Shown piece by piece: positions 8,322 to 16,245 of a stretch of DNA of 36,198 nt. The stretch comes from an uncultured Flavobacteriales bacterium. GTDB taxonomy: Bacteria > Bacteroidota > Bacteroidia > Flavobacteriales_D > Crocinitomicaceae. The stretch covers positions 1 to 36,198 of the forward strand of contig CAIRMS010000019.1 in the NCBI GenBank assembly GCA_903879765.1, written 5' to 3'. The notes beneath the pieces were generated by a model, which was given only the letters and a program-made list of their open reading frames with translations, did no database searches and had not been told where the DNA came from. A program made the translations under genes and the position numbers. Each line of letters begins with the position of its first letter. The first letter of the stretch is position 1.

Positions 8322-9419
8322 ATGAAACTCGTTTCACTTTTCCTTTTATCATTTTTCGCCTCGTTGGGATTTGCTCAAACGGAATTACAGCGTATGGAAG
8401 AAGCCTTAAACGAACATTTATTGACTTTTCGCGGTGCAAAAACAGATGAAGAAATGGACCGTTTAAACGGTGTTTTCAAAAAAGAGATGGAAGCCTTTCT
8501 TAAAAAGGATGGCGCTTTTGAGTATCCATTTACCCTTTTAAAAACAGTTGCTGTATTAGATAGCGATGATAAACTTGTTCGGATCATCAACTGGAACATT
8601 GAATACACCGATTATTCTTACAGTTACGGCGGATTTGTTTTGAAAAAAGAAGAAGGGAAAGAAAAAGTAACAGTTACTGAATTAATCGATAAACTCGATC
8701 CTTACACTCCTAAGCCGGAGGGAATTATTGATGCGAAAAATTGGTACGGAGCTCTTTATTACAAGATAATTCCATTCGGACACCACGGTAAAACAGAGTA
8801 TTTATTGGTGGGATGGGATGGCGGAACAACCGGAAGTAACTTTAAGTTAATCGATGTGCTCACCTTTTCAGGTAACACCCCGAAATTTGGTAGTCCTGTC
8901 TTTAAGTCGAACCGAACAACCTTAAAACGAGTGGTCTTTGAATATTCAAATCTTTCGAACATGAGTTTGAGATTCGACCCAAAAAAAAGCCGAATTGTTT
9001 TTGACCATTTGTCCCCTGAATCACCTGCTTTGGAAGGAGTTTATTCCTACTATATTCCTGATATGAGTTACGATGCATACCGCTATGATTTCGACGCGGA
9101 AAATTGGGTGCTTCAAGAAGATGTTATCATGACAAATCCTGATGAGGGAAAGGAGGACAAATCGTTCTACACCTTAAATACAAGAACAGGAAAAGTTGAG
9201 AAAAACCGAATGAATGCCAATTGGATAAGTCCGCAAGATTCCGAAGTTGAATCGAATGGCACACATGTAGCACGTACGGAAGATCCCCAACAAGAACAGA
9301 GCAATCCAGAAGTTTTAAACTTTCCGAAAGTGTCGCGTTTGAAAAGAAGACGGTACCATAATCCTGAAATGATGACAGATGATCGGGACAAAAAAAACAA
9401 AAAAACCACAAAAAACTAA
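8322..9419 (+). CDS. Secreted or periplasmic protein of unknown function, with a basic C-terminal tail
   Basis: A 365-residue protein that I cannot assign. A clear signal peptide (MKLVSLFLLSFFASLGFAQ) sends it out of the cytoplasm. Residues of about 20-290 are mixed alpha/beta with many aromatic residues (WNIEYTDYSYSYGG, YYKIIPFGHHGKTEYLLVGWDGG) and look like one folded domain. Residues from about 290 are low-complexity and polar, ending in a strongly basic tail (RLKRRR, then DRDKKNKKTTKN). No lipobox or later membrane segment is seen. It lies between rpe and the CvfB-like gene, its stop codon overlapping the latter's start as TAATG, so these two are translationally coupled. I recall similar proteins only as uncharacterised Bacteroidota proteins. 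Confidence 0.7.
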   Translation: MKLVSLFLLSFFASLGFAQTELQRMEEALNEHLLTFRGAKTDEEMDRLNGVFKKEMEAFLKKDGAFEYPFTLLKTVAVLDSDDKLVRIINWNIEYTDYSYSYGGFVLKKEEGKEKVTVTELIDKLDPYTPKPEGIIDAKNWYGALYYKIIPFGHHGKTEYLLVGWDGGTTGSNFKLIDVLTFSGNTPKFGSPVFKSNRTTLKRVVFEYSNLSNMSLRFDPKKSRIVFDHLSPESPALEGVYSYYIPDMSYDAYRYDFDAENWVLQEDVIMTNPDEGKEDKSFYTLNTRTGKVEKNRMNANWISPQDSEVESNGTHVARTEDPQQEQSNPEVLNFPKVSRLKRRRYHNPEMMTDDRDKKNKKTTKN

Positions 9420-10246
9420 TGCAATTAGGAAGAATCAATCAATTGACGATTAAACGTTTTGCCCCTCCTGGTGCATACTTAATCGACTTGCAAGACAACG
9501 AAGTTTTATTGCCGAATAAATACATTTTACCTGAACACGAGGAAGGCAGTATTGTCGATGTTTTTGTGATGAAGGATTCTGAAAACCGCATTGTCTGCAC
9601 GACAGAGGTTCCCTACATCTTATTGGGTGAATGCCGGTACTTGGAAGTGATTCATGTCAATCCATATGGTGCCTTTGTTGACTGGGGATTGGACAAAGAC
9701 TTACTTGTCCCTTTCAGTGAGCAACTTCATCGATTGGAGCAAGAAGAGAAATACTTATTCACCTTACGTTACGATTTTGAAACGGATCGTCTTTTTGGCA
9801 GCATGAAAGTGCGCAAAGTATTGGACTTGTGTGAGGACCAAGAAATGGTGGGTCAGGCTGTTGATTTGTTAATCTGCGAAGAAGGTCAACTCGGACGAAA
9901 TGTGATTGTGAACAATCGCTACGAAGGCTTGATTTTCAAGAATCAGCAAACGAAGATTCTCGAGCGCGGACAAGAAACCAAAGGTTATGTTAGTGTTGTT
10001 CGACCGGATGGAAAATTAGACATTCGTCTCGAGCCGATTACATTTGAAAAATACGACGAAGCATCCCAATTTATCTTGGATGAATTGACGAAAGTGAAAA
10101 TTCTTCCCTTGTGTGACAGCTCCTCACCAGAAGAAATCAGAGCACAATTAGGAATGAGTAAAAAAACGTTCAAACAAGCCATCGGAAAATTATACCGATG
10201 GAAAAAAATCATCATCAAGGATGATTCCATTGAACTAATAGGCTAG
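9419..10246 (+). CDS. CvfB-like S1 RNA-binding protein
   Basis: A 275-residue cytoplasmic protein of the CvfB/YitL family. Tandem S1-type OB folds are visible: an N-terminal strand-rich repeat (residues 1-60), an S1 domain containing VIHVNPYGAFVDWG and DLLVPFSEQ (about 65-135), and a third region with NRYEGLIFKNQ and GKLDIRLEP. A C-terminal winged helix follows (SSPEEIRAQLGMSKKTFKQA, then the wing strands). In Firmicutes CvfB influences virulence gene expression and binds RNA; here only general RNA binding can be proposed. The start overlaps the stop of the upstream secreted-protein gene by one base. Its TAG stop directly abuts the TAA of the facing TIGR00266 gene, with no room for a terminator between them. 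Confidence 0.88.
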   Translation: MQLGRINQLTIKRFAPPGAYLIDLQDNEVLLPNKYILPEHEEGSIVDVFVMKDSENRIVCTTEVPYILLGECRYLEVIHVNPYGAFVDWGLDKDLLVPFSEQLHRLEQEEKYLFTLRYDFETDRLFGSMKVRKVLDLCEDQEMVGQAVDLLICEEGQLGRNVIVNNRYEGLIFKNQQTKILERGQETKGYVSVVRPDGKLDIRLEPITFEKYDEASQFILDELTKVKILPLCDSSSPEEIRAQLGMSKKTFKQAIGKLYRWKKIIIKDDSIELIG

Positions 10247-11017
10247 TTAAACGCCCAGTCTTCCTAATATACTTCCCTCCTCTTTACGTGGCCCTACTCC
10301 GTATGATAAAATACGTGAAGCCAATCGTGAAATCGGCAAAGTTTGTAACCATACCTCTCCTGGACCTTTCAGCGTAGCGAAGAACATTCCTTCACCACCG
10401 AATAAAGTATTTTTTACTCCTCCGACAAACTGAATATCGTAATCAATGCTTTTGGTGTACGCGACAATACATCCAGTGTCTACGCGAAGAACTTCACCTG
10501 GACTCAAGGTTTTTTTCATCACGTGTCCACCAGCGTGACAAAACGCCATTCCGTCGCCTTCTAATTTCTGCATGATAAATCCTTCGCCACCGAATAAACC
10601 TGTTCCCAATTTCCTTTGGAATTCAATCCCAATTGCCACTCCTTTTGCCGCACACAAAAAGGCATCTTTCTGACAAATGATTTTACCATCGTATTGCGCT
10701 AAATCAATCGGGATGATTTTTCCGGGATAAGGTGAAGCAAAGGCAACTTTTGCTTTTCCAAATCCTTCATGTGTAAAAGCGGTCATAAATAGACTCTCTC
10801 CCGTTAGTAAGCGTTTTCCAGCATTAAATAACTTTCCCATGAATCCATTCTGATGTTCAGAACCATCTCCGAAAATGGTTTCCATTTTAATTCCATCACT
10901 CATGTACATAAATGCTCCCGCTTCTGCAATGGCTGTTTCTAGAGGATCAAGTTCAATTTCAACGTATTGCATTTCTTCTCCGTGGATGTAATAGTCAATT
11001 TCGTGATTCGTTTTCAT
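10247..11017 (-). CDS. TIGR00266/AIM24 family protein
   Basis: A 256-residue protein of the TIGR00266 family (related to AIM24), a beta-rich double-barrel fold of unknown biochemical function found across bacteria, archaea and mitochondria. Typical features are the opening MQYVEIELDPLETAIAEAGA, the long glycine-rich repeats (GLFGGEGFIMQKLEGDG near 150 and LFGGEGMFFATLKGPG near 210, an internal duplication), and WLQTLPISRLA near the end. No signal peptide or transmembrane helix is visible. It stands alone on the minus strand between plus-strand neighbours and has its own promoter candidate upstream. The ATG at 11017 gives the normal family N-terminus. Confidence 0.9.
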   Translation of the reverse strand: MKTNHEIDYYIHGEEMQYVEIELDPLETAIAEAGAFMYMSDGIKMETIFGDGSEHQNGFMGKLFNAGKRLLTGESLFMTAFTHEGFGKAKVAFASPYPGKIIPIDLAQYDGKIICQKDAFLCAAKGVAIGIEFQRKLGTGLFGGEGFIMQKLEGDGMAFCHAGGHVMKKTLSPGEVLRVDTGCIVAYTKSIDYDIQFVGGVKNTLFGGEGMFFATLKGPGEVWLQTLPISRLASRILSYGVGPRKEEGSILGRLGV

Positions 11018-11031
11018 GGTGATTTTTTTAT

Positions 11032-11039
11032 CAAAATTA
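11032..11039 (-). promoter_or_regulatory. Putative -7 promoter element for the TIGR00266 gene
   Basis: On the minus strand this reads TAATTTTG, matching TAnnTTTG, 14 nt before the ATG at 11017. No convincing -33 box is seen at the expected distance. Confidence 0.5.
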
Positions 11040-11125
11040 ATCGGATTTCAGGAAAGAAAAATGAAAACAATAAAATGTTACTCGGATTATAATATTGTTT
11101 ACTTTTATCGTAAGAGGCAAAGCAT

Positions 11126-11479
11126 ATGGAAGACTTTCACGAACAACAAGGAGCACTAGATAGAGAATTAGAGCGATTCATTGAATTGCTTCATCAATTG
11201 TTACCGAAATACCATTCCCTTTTGAAGAAGGAAGCACTGGAACAACACGAACTTGTTCGTTTAGGAGAAATCGAATCCTATTTGTTAAGTGTCAATTCTA
11301 AAATAATGAAAATCAAGGGTGAACTGGAACAAAATTTATTCGGAAAATCGTTGGACACCTATTACAAACTAAAAAATCAAGCGATTGAAGGAGATCCTCA
11401 ATCACGCCTAAAAATGGAAAAAATGCGGGATGCTTTCTCAGAAGCGCTGCAAGCTGGTGACATCATCAACTTGAACTAG
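11126..11479 (+). CDS. Small helical protein of unknown function
   Basis: A 117-residue protein that I do not recognise. It is almost wholly predicted helical and charged (16 Glu, many Leu and Lys), with heptad-like Leu spacing in ELERFIELLHQLLPKYHSLL and EHELVRLGEIESYLLS-like stretches, so a small coiled-coil or helical-bundle protein is likely. There is no signal peptide, membrane segment, Cys or metal site. The ATG at 11126 is preceded by A/T-rich sequence. It lies upstream of gpsA with a 48-nt gap that contains gpsA's own promoter. Codon use looks like that of its neighbours. It is probably a real gene because the frame is open throughout and nothing overlaps it on either strand. Confidence 0.65.
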   Translation: MEDFHEQQGALDRELERFIELLHQLLPKYHSLLKKEALEQHELVRLGEIESYLLSVNSKIMKIKGELEQNLFGKSLDTYYKLKNQAIEGDPQSRLKMEKMRDAFSEALQAGDIINLN

Positions 11480-11514
11480 TTCGATTAATGGCAATCTTTT
11501 CCATCAAACTTTTC

Positions 11515-11522
11515 TATTTTTG
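11515..11522 (+). promoter_or_regulatory. Putative -7 promoter element for gpsA-lysC
   Basis: TATTTTTG matches TAnnTTTG and ends only 5 nt before the gpsA ATG at 11528, so the mRNA may start at or within a few bases of the start codon. Confidence 0.55.
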
Positions 11523-11527
11523 CAGCG

Positions 11528-12526
11528 ATGAACACATCTAAACGAATTGCCGTAATTGGCGGAGGTAGCTGGGCAACAGCCATTGTAAAATTACTCTGCA
11601 ACACACAAGAAAAAGTAAACTGGTGGATGAGAGGCGAAGAATCTGTTTCTCACATCCTTCAGTATAAACACAATCCAAAATATTTACAATCTGTTGAATT
11701 GAATTTATCTAGGTTGCATGTCTCAACCGATTTAACGGATATCATTCAATCTTCGGATGTTGTTATTATCGCTACGCCATCTGCATTTTTAACCGAAACT
11801 TTCGCGCATATTTCGGATGATTTATTTCATGATAAAATCGTTTTTTCTGCGGTTAAAGGAATCATTCCAGAATTCAATGCCATTCCTGCTCGTTTTATTC
11901 ATAAAACACTTGGTGTTCCTTATGAAAAAATAGGGATTATTTGCGGTCCGTGTCATGCAGAAGAAGTTGCACTTGAACGCTTATCCTACCTAACAATTGC
12001 GTGTAGCGATCAATCCATTGCAGGACACATGGCTGAAGCGTTGTCTTGTCGCTACATTAAAACCACACTATCCGACGACTTATTCGGAACGGAAATTTCT
12101 GCCGTATTAAAAAACGTATATGCCCTTGCCGCTGGAATTTGTCACGGTGTAGGATACGGCGACAACTTTCAAGCTGTTTTAATCTCGAATGCGATTCAAG
12201 AAATTGAACGATTTATTGATGTAGTGAGTCCAGTTCACCGAGACACCAAGTCGAGTGCCTATTTAGGAGATTTGTTAGTGACCGCTTATTCTAATTTCTC
12301 CCGTAACCGAACTTTCGGATTCATGATAGGAAAAGGATATTCTGTTAAATCCGCACAATTAGAGATGAATATGATTGCAGAAGGATATTATGCGACGAAT
12401 AGTTTAAGCGAAATAAATAAGAAATTTGACGTTGATATGCCCATCTTAAATGCCGTCTATCGTATTTTGTATGAAGGAAAAACTCCTGCTATTGAAATGA
12501 ATTTACTTGCTGAAAAATTATCTTAA
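11528..12526 (+). CDS. gpsA: Glycerol-3-phosphate dehydrogenase [NAD(P)+]
   Basis: Reduces dihydroxyacetone phosphate to sn-glycerol 3-phosphate, the backbone for membrane phospholipids, in the cytoplasm. The 332-residue length is normal. The N-terminal Rossmann motif IAVIGGGSWATAIVKLL, the second nucleotide-side segment VIIATPSAFL, the SAVKGII segment, GICGPCHAEEV-like loop (here IICGPCHAEEVA) and the catalytic-lysine region AVLKNVYALAAGICHGVGYGDNF are all in place. It is followed 11 nt later by the aspartokinase gene, so the two are probably co-transcribed from the promoter just upstream. Confidence 0.96.
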   Translation: MNTSKRIAVIGGGSWATAIVKLLCNTQEKVNWWMRGEESVSHILQYKHNPKYLQSVELNLSRLHVSTDLTDIIQSSDVVIIATPSAFLTETFAHISDDLFHDKIVFSAVKGIIPEFNAIPARFIHKTLGVPYEKIGIICGPCHAEEVALERLSYLTIACSDQSIAGHMAEALSCRYIKTTLSDDLFGTEISAVLKNVYALAAGICHGVGYGDNFQAVLISNAIQEIERFIDVVSPVHRDTKSSAYLGDLLVTAYSNFSRNRTFGFMIGKGYSVKSAQLEMNMIAEGYYATNSLSEINKKFDVDMPILNAVYRILYEGKTPAIEMNLLAEKLS

Positions 12527-12537
12527 AATCAGACCCA

Positions 12538-13803
12538 ATGCTTGTTTTTAAATTTGGAGGAGCATCCGTGAAAGATGCCGATGCTATTCGAAATGTTGCT
12601 TCCATTCTATCACTTTATCCCGGAAAGAAACTCACTGTCGTTGTTTCTGCGATGGGCAAATCAACGAATAAACTAGAAGAAATCGTTGATGCATTGGAAA
12701 GTAAAAACCATAAATTATTTGTTGGATTAGTCGATGAATTAGAATCCTTTCACATGGACATCATGGCTGCATTGTTTCCGGAAAGACATTTTAAAATCTA
12801 TCAAACCATTGAGGAACTTTTCGAATCATTAAGAACGCGTTTTGAAGCTGTTTTTTCGGAGAATAAGAGTTTTGAGTACGATCAAATTGTTTCCCTAGGA
12901 GAAGTATTGTCCTCTCAAATTGTTAGTGCCTATTTAATCGATCAAGATTTTTCTGTGAAATGGATGGATGCCAGGAAATTGATTCGTACCGATCACACCT
13001 ATCAGGAAGGAAAAGTGGATTGGAAGAAGACGGAACAGCTGGTAAAAGAAAGAATGTTACCAGCTTTCGACGAAGCAGACATCCTTTTAACACAAGGATT
13101 CATGGGTCATACTCCCGAAGGATTCACCACCACCTTAGGACGAGAGGGTTCTGATTACACGGCAGGCATTCTTGCTTATTGCGGTCTGGCGGATAGCGTT
13201 ACTATTTGGAAAGATGTTCCGGGCATGTTAAATGCTGATCCGAAATACTTTTCGAACACGAAAAAATTAGAAGCGATTTCATTCAAAGAAGCAATTGAAT
13301 TGTCATATTATGGCGCAAGTGTCATCCATCCGAAAACAATTCAACCGTTGCAAAATCGGAACATTCCATTGTTTGTGAAATCATTTCTTGATCCGAAAGC
13401 AGATGGGACGGCCATTCAAGCATCTTCGAGTTATGACCATTTGATTCCGTCATATATTTTTAAATTTGACCAAGTCTTATACTCCTTTACACCGAAAGAT
13501 TTTTCATTTATTGTTGAAGAAAATTTGAGTGTGATCTTCGGAAAACTCTCTGCAATGAATGTTAAAATTAACCTCATGCAAAATTCAGCTTTAAGTTTCT
13601 CGATATTAACGGATCAGAAAAAATTGAAAAAAGATGAACTTCTTGCTTTGTTTCAAGATGACTATGAAGTGAAGTACAACGAAAACCTTAGTTTGGTGAC
13701 GATTCGTCATTACGATGAACAAACCATCGAGCAAGTCACGGAAGGAAAAGAAATCATCCTTCAACAGCGGACCAGACACACAGCCCGATTTGTGCTAAAA
13801 TAA
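12538..13803 (+). CDS. Aspartate kinase (aspartokinase)
   Basis: Phosphorylates aspartate, the first step towards lysine/meso-diaminopimelate, threonine and methionine. The 421-residue protein starts with the family motif VFKFGGASVKDADA. It has the substrate region TTLGREGSDYTAGILA at 197-212 and the nucleotide-binding stretch VTIWKDVPGMLNADPK, followed by a C-terminal regulatory ACT-type region of about 120 residues (SAMNVKINLMQNSALSFSI). It is a stand-alone kinase, not fused to homoserine dehydrogenase. Its product feeds the meso-DAP that the window's MurE is predicted to use. Which isozyme it is (lysC or thrA-like) cannot be told from here. It is downstream of gpsA by 11 nt. Confidence 0.94.
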   Translation: MLVFKFGGASVKDADAIRNVASILSLYPGKKLTVVVSAMGKSTNKLEEIVDALESKNHKLFVGLVDELESFHMDIMAALFPERHFKIYQTIEELFESLRTRFEAVFSENKSFEYDQIVSLGEVLSSQIVSAYLIDQDFSVKWMDARKLIRTDHTYQEGKVDWKKTEQLVKERMLPAFDEADILLTQGFMGHTPEGFTTTLGREGSDYTAGILAYCGLADSVTIWKDVPGMLNADPKYFSNTKKLEAISFKEAIELSYYGASVIHPKTIQPLQNRNIPLFVKSFLDPKADGTAIQASSSYDHLIPSYIFKFDQVLYSFTPKDFSFIVEENLSVIFGKLSAMNVKINLMQNSALSFSILTDQKKLKKDELLALFQDDYEVKYNENLSLVTIRHYDEQTIEQVTEGKEIILQQRTRHTARFVLK

Positions 13804-13809
13804 GTGGTA

Positions 13810-13829
13810 AATACCCTAAAAGCGGTATT
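13810..13829 (+). terminator. Weak hairpin after the aspartokinase gene
   Basis: AATACC and GGTATT can pair over an 8-nt loop, followed by CCTATTTTTCT. The short stem makes this only a possible terminator ahead of the feo genes. Confidence 0.3.
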
Positions 13830-13850
13830 CCTATTTTTCTAAAATGAATG

Positions 13851-13858
13851 TAATTTTG
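13851..13858 (+). promoter_or_regulatory. Putative -7 promoter element for feoA
   Basis: TAATTTTG matches TAnnTTTG and ends 4 nt before the feoA ATG at 13863, which points to a leaderless or near-leaderless mRNA. No -33 box or clear iron-box palindrome could be supported. Confidence 0.5.
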
Positions 13859-13862
13859 TCGC

Positions 13863-14087
13863 ATGATGAATACATTGAATCATGTTGAATTGCGTCAAGT
13901 TGTGGAAATTGTTTCCGTTGACCACTCACCTATTTCCTCTAAGTTAACGGAAATGGGACTGGTTGCAGGACAACTAATCACTACCTTATTCCGGGCTCCA
14001 TTTGGAGATCCTATTGCAATTGAACTGAATGGAACGGTTCTTTCCCTTCGTTTGGAGGAAGCGCAATTTATTGAAGTAAAAGCGTAA
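13863..14087 (+). CDS. feoA: FeoA family ferrous iron transport accessory protein
   Basis: A 74-residue SH3-like beta-barrel protein of the FeoA family, the small cytoplasmic partner of the FeoB iron transporter. Family pattern is visible: the opening VELRQVVEIVSV, the LTEMGLVAGQLI segment containing the conserved L..(L/M)G(L/F)xxG turn, a short loop with APFGDPIAIEL and a final strand LSLRLEEAQFIEV. Here FeoA is a separate gene rather than fused to FeoB as in some Bacteroidota. Two tandem ATGs (13863 and 13866) are possible starts. The feoB start lies 33 nt downstream with its own promoter-like element in between. Confidence 0.9.
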   Translation: MMNTLNHVELRQVVEIVSVDHSPISSKLTEMGLVAGQLITTLFRAPFGDPIAIELNGTVLSLRLEEAQFIEVKA

Positions 14088-14106
14088 TGCTTTGACTCAA
14101 AATTAA

Positions 14107-14114
14107 TAAGTTTG
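14107..14114 (+). promoter_or_regulatory. Putative -7 promoter element for feoB
   Basis: TAAGTTTG matches TAnnTTTG and ends 6 nt before the feoB ATG at 14121. It covers a TTG at 14112 that would otherwise be an alternative start in the same frame, which favours the ATG as the true start. Confidence 0.5.
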
Positions 14115-14120
14115 CAAACC

Positions 14121-16073
14121 ATGAAAATTGCGTTACTCGGCAACCCGAATACAGGTAAAAGCTCCGTATTTAATCTCTTGACAGGTTTGCGTCAGCAAGT
14201 TGGGAATTTCCCGGGTGTTACAGTAGACAAACGCAGTGGTTTTATTCAAATCAATCAAGTACAACACGAACTCATCGATTTTCCAGGAACGTATAGTATT
14301 TATCCACGTTCTAAAGAGGAAACAGTTGTTTTTGATGTACTATCTGACACGAAACATTCTCAGCACCCTGATCAAATTATCTTTGTTGTAGATGCGAGTA
14401 ACTTGCAACGTAATTTACTCTTCTTTACTCAAGTTTTTGATTTAGGAATTCCCTGTGTTTTGGTTTTAAATATGTGGGACCTTGCACAAAAAAAAGGCAT
14501 TACTATTTCCATCGAAGCATTAGAGAAATTGTTTCCAGGTGTTCCCATCGTTCAGTCGAATGCACGAGTTGGTCTTGGAAAGGATCGGATTCTGAAAGCC
14601 ATCGATTCGACTAAAGTTAAAGATTTAACATTCAAACCGTTTCTCGATTCGTTTCACTTATGTGAAATCGAAGATGTTCAATGCCAAAAACTGGAAGCAG
14701 AAAACCGTCTTCAAAAAATTAAAACTTCATTAACAAAAGTGGTTGAGACAAAAGTATTGGAGGGAGAAAACTTTTCTCGAAAAATTGATCGAATTTTAAT
14801 TCACCCTGTTTTTGGATACTTGATTTTTGCACTTGTCTTGATGGTCATTTTTCAGTTCATCTTTTCGTTTGCAAATGCACCGATGAATTGGATTGACAAT
14901 TTATTTTCACACTTTTCTATTTGGAGTAGTGACTTAATTCCTGAGGGAATGGTGAATGATTTAATTTCACAAGGGATAATCCCAGGAATTGGGGGAGTCG
15001 TTGTGTTTGTTCCTCAGATTGCCATGCTTTTCTTTTTCATTTCTATATTGGAGGAAAGCGGTTATTTGTCGCGCGTGGTCTTCATCATGGACCGACTGAT
15101 GCGTCCCTTTGGATTGAACGGAAAAAGTGTCGTTCCATTAATGTCGAGTGTTGCATGTGCGATACCAGGAATTATGGCCACACGGACGATTTCCAATTGG
15201 AAAGAACGACTCATTACCATCCTAGTTGCGCCATTTATGAGTTGTAGCGCACGAATCCCCGTGTATACCTTGCTCATTTCTTTGGTGATTCCGAAAATGT
15301 ATTTATTTGGATTTATCAACCTTCAAGGAATCGTTCTCTTTGGATTATACAGTTTAGGAATTGTATTTGCTCTTTTGGTTTCTTTCCTTTTAAAGTTGTT
15401 CATCAAACAAAAAGAAAAAGGATTTCTCTTGTTAGAGCTACCTGACTACAAGAATCCACGCTGGGGAAATGTGTTCATCAACGTACTTGAAAAGGTGAAA
15501 ATATTTATTCTTGATGCCGGAAAAATCATTTTAGCGATTTCCATTATACTATGGTTTCTTGCGAGTTTTGGACCAGATATGGATGGAGCAGCACACGGAC
15601 TTAGTAAAACGCGCGCTTATCAGTCCATGTCGAAACAGGAACAGACGATTGCCATGGATGCATGTAAACTTTCCAATTCTTACATTGGCATTCTAGGAAA
15701 AGGAATGGAACCCATCATTGCTCCATTAGGATATGATTGGAAAATTGGTATTTCATTGATTACCTCGTTTGCCGCTAGGGAAGTTTTTGTTGGATCATTG
15801 GCAACTATTTATGCTGTGCAAGATGACGGCGGAAAGCAAACGTTGTTAATTGACAGAATGCGAAACGAAGTGAAAGCGGATGGGTCTCCGGTATTTACTT
15901 TGGCAAGTGGTGTTTCCTTAATGGTATTTTATGTATTCGCCATGCAATGTATGGCAACAATGGCTGTCGTAAAACGCGAAACGAATTCGTGGAAATGGCC
16001 GCTCATTCAACTCGCCTTTATGGGTGTATTGGCTTACTTCACTGCTTGGTTGACTTTCATCATCCTTTCTTAA
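14121..16073 (+). CDS. feoB: Ferrous iron transporter FeoB
   Basis: Inner-membrane Fe2+ uptake protein with an N-terminal G domain. From the ATG at 14121 it has 650 residues. G-motifs are clear: G1 GNPNTGKSS at 7-15, G3 DFPGTYSIYP, G4 NMWD and G5 near SNARVGLGKD. A helical linker follows, then a polytopic membrane region of about eight or more helices with the Cys-containing gate segments (SSVACAIPGIMATR and APFMSCSARIPVYTLLI), both conserved in FeoB and set in two related repeats. The frame extends to a TTG at 14112, but that codon is inside a promoter-like element and the ATG places the G1 motif at the usual distance. Downstream are a 44-residue peptide gene and corA. Confidence 0.97.
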   Translation: MKIALLGNPNTGKSSVFNLLTGLRQQVGNFPGVTVDKRSGFIQINQVQHELIDFPGTYSIYPRSKEETVVFDVLSDTKHSQHPDQIIFVVDASNLQRNLLFFTQVFDLGIPCVLVLNMWDLAQKKGITISIEALEKLFPGVPIVQSNARVGLGKDRILKAIDSTKVKDLTFKPFLDSFHLCEIEDVQCQKLEAENRLQKIKTSLTKVVETKVLEGENFSRKIDRILIHPVFGYLIFALVLMVIFQFIFSFANAPMNWIDNLFSHFSIWSSDLIPEGMVNDLISQGIIPGIGGVVVFVPQIAMLFFFISILEESGYLSRVVFIMDRLMRPFGLNGKSVVPLMSSVACAIPGIMATRTISNWKERLITILVAPFMSCSARIPVYTLLISLVIPKMYLFGFINLQGIVLFGLYSLGIVFALLVSFLLKLFIKQKEKGFLLLELPDYKNPRWGNVFINVLEKVKIFILDAGKIILAISIILWFLASFGPDMDGAAHGLSKTRAYQSMSKQEQTIAMDACKLSNSYIGILGKGMEPIIAPLGYDWKIGISLITSFAAREVFVGSLATIYAVQDDGGKQTLLIDRMRNEVKADGSPVFTLASGVSLMVFYVFAMQCMATMAVVKRETNSWKWPLIQLAFMGVLAYFTAWLTFIILS

Positions 16074-16103
16074 TTCGCGGATAAATCTTAAATTCGTTCA
16101 GAT

Positions 16104-16238
16104 ATGCAGCTATTAATCATTTTCCTTGCGCTTGGACTTTCTCTATTTTACATAGTAAGAAGGATTTGGAAACAATTTTCCAAAAAGAATTCCACGTGTG
16201 AAGGTTGCGCGTTGCATCAAACGATGACTAAAGAGTAA
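16104..16238 (+). CDS. FeoB-associated Cys-containing small membrane protein
   Basis: A 44-residue ORF lying between feoB (30 nt after it) and corA (7 nt before it). The N-terminus is one hydrophobic helix (MQLLIIFLALGLSLFYIV), followed by a basic segment (RRIWKQFSKK) and a C-terminal tail with CEGCALH, a CxxC followed by a His three residues later. Size, topology and position fit the FeoB-associated Cys-rich membrane protein family that takes the FeoC-like position in many Bacteroidota feo operons. The CxxC could bind iron or zinc; this is inference. The short length explains why it escapes default gene calling. The basic residues just after the helix suggest the tail faces the cytoplasm. 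Confidence 0.8.
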   Translation: MQLLIIFLALGLSLFYIVRRIWKQFSKKNSTCEGCALHQTMTKE

Positions 16239-16245
16239 CAAGACT

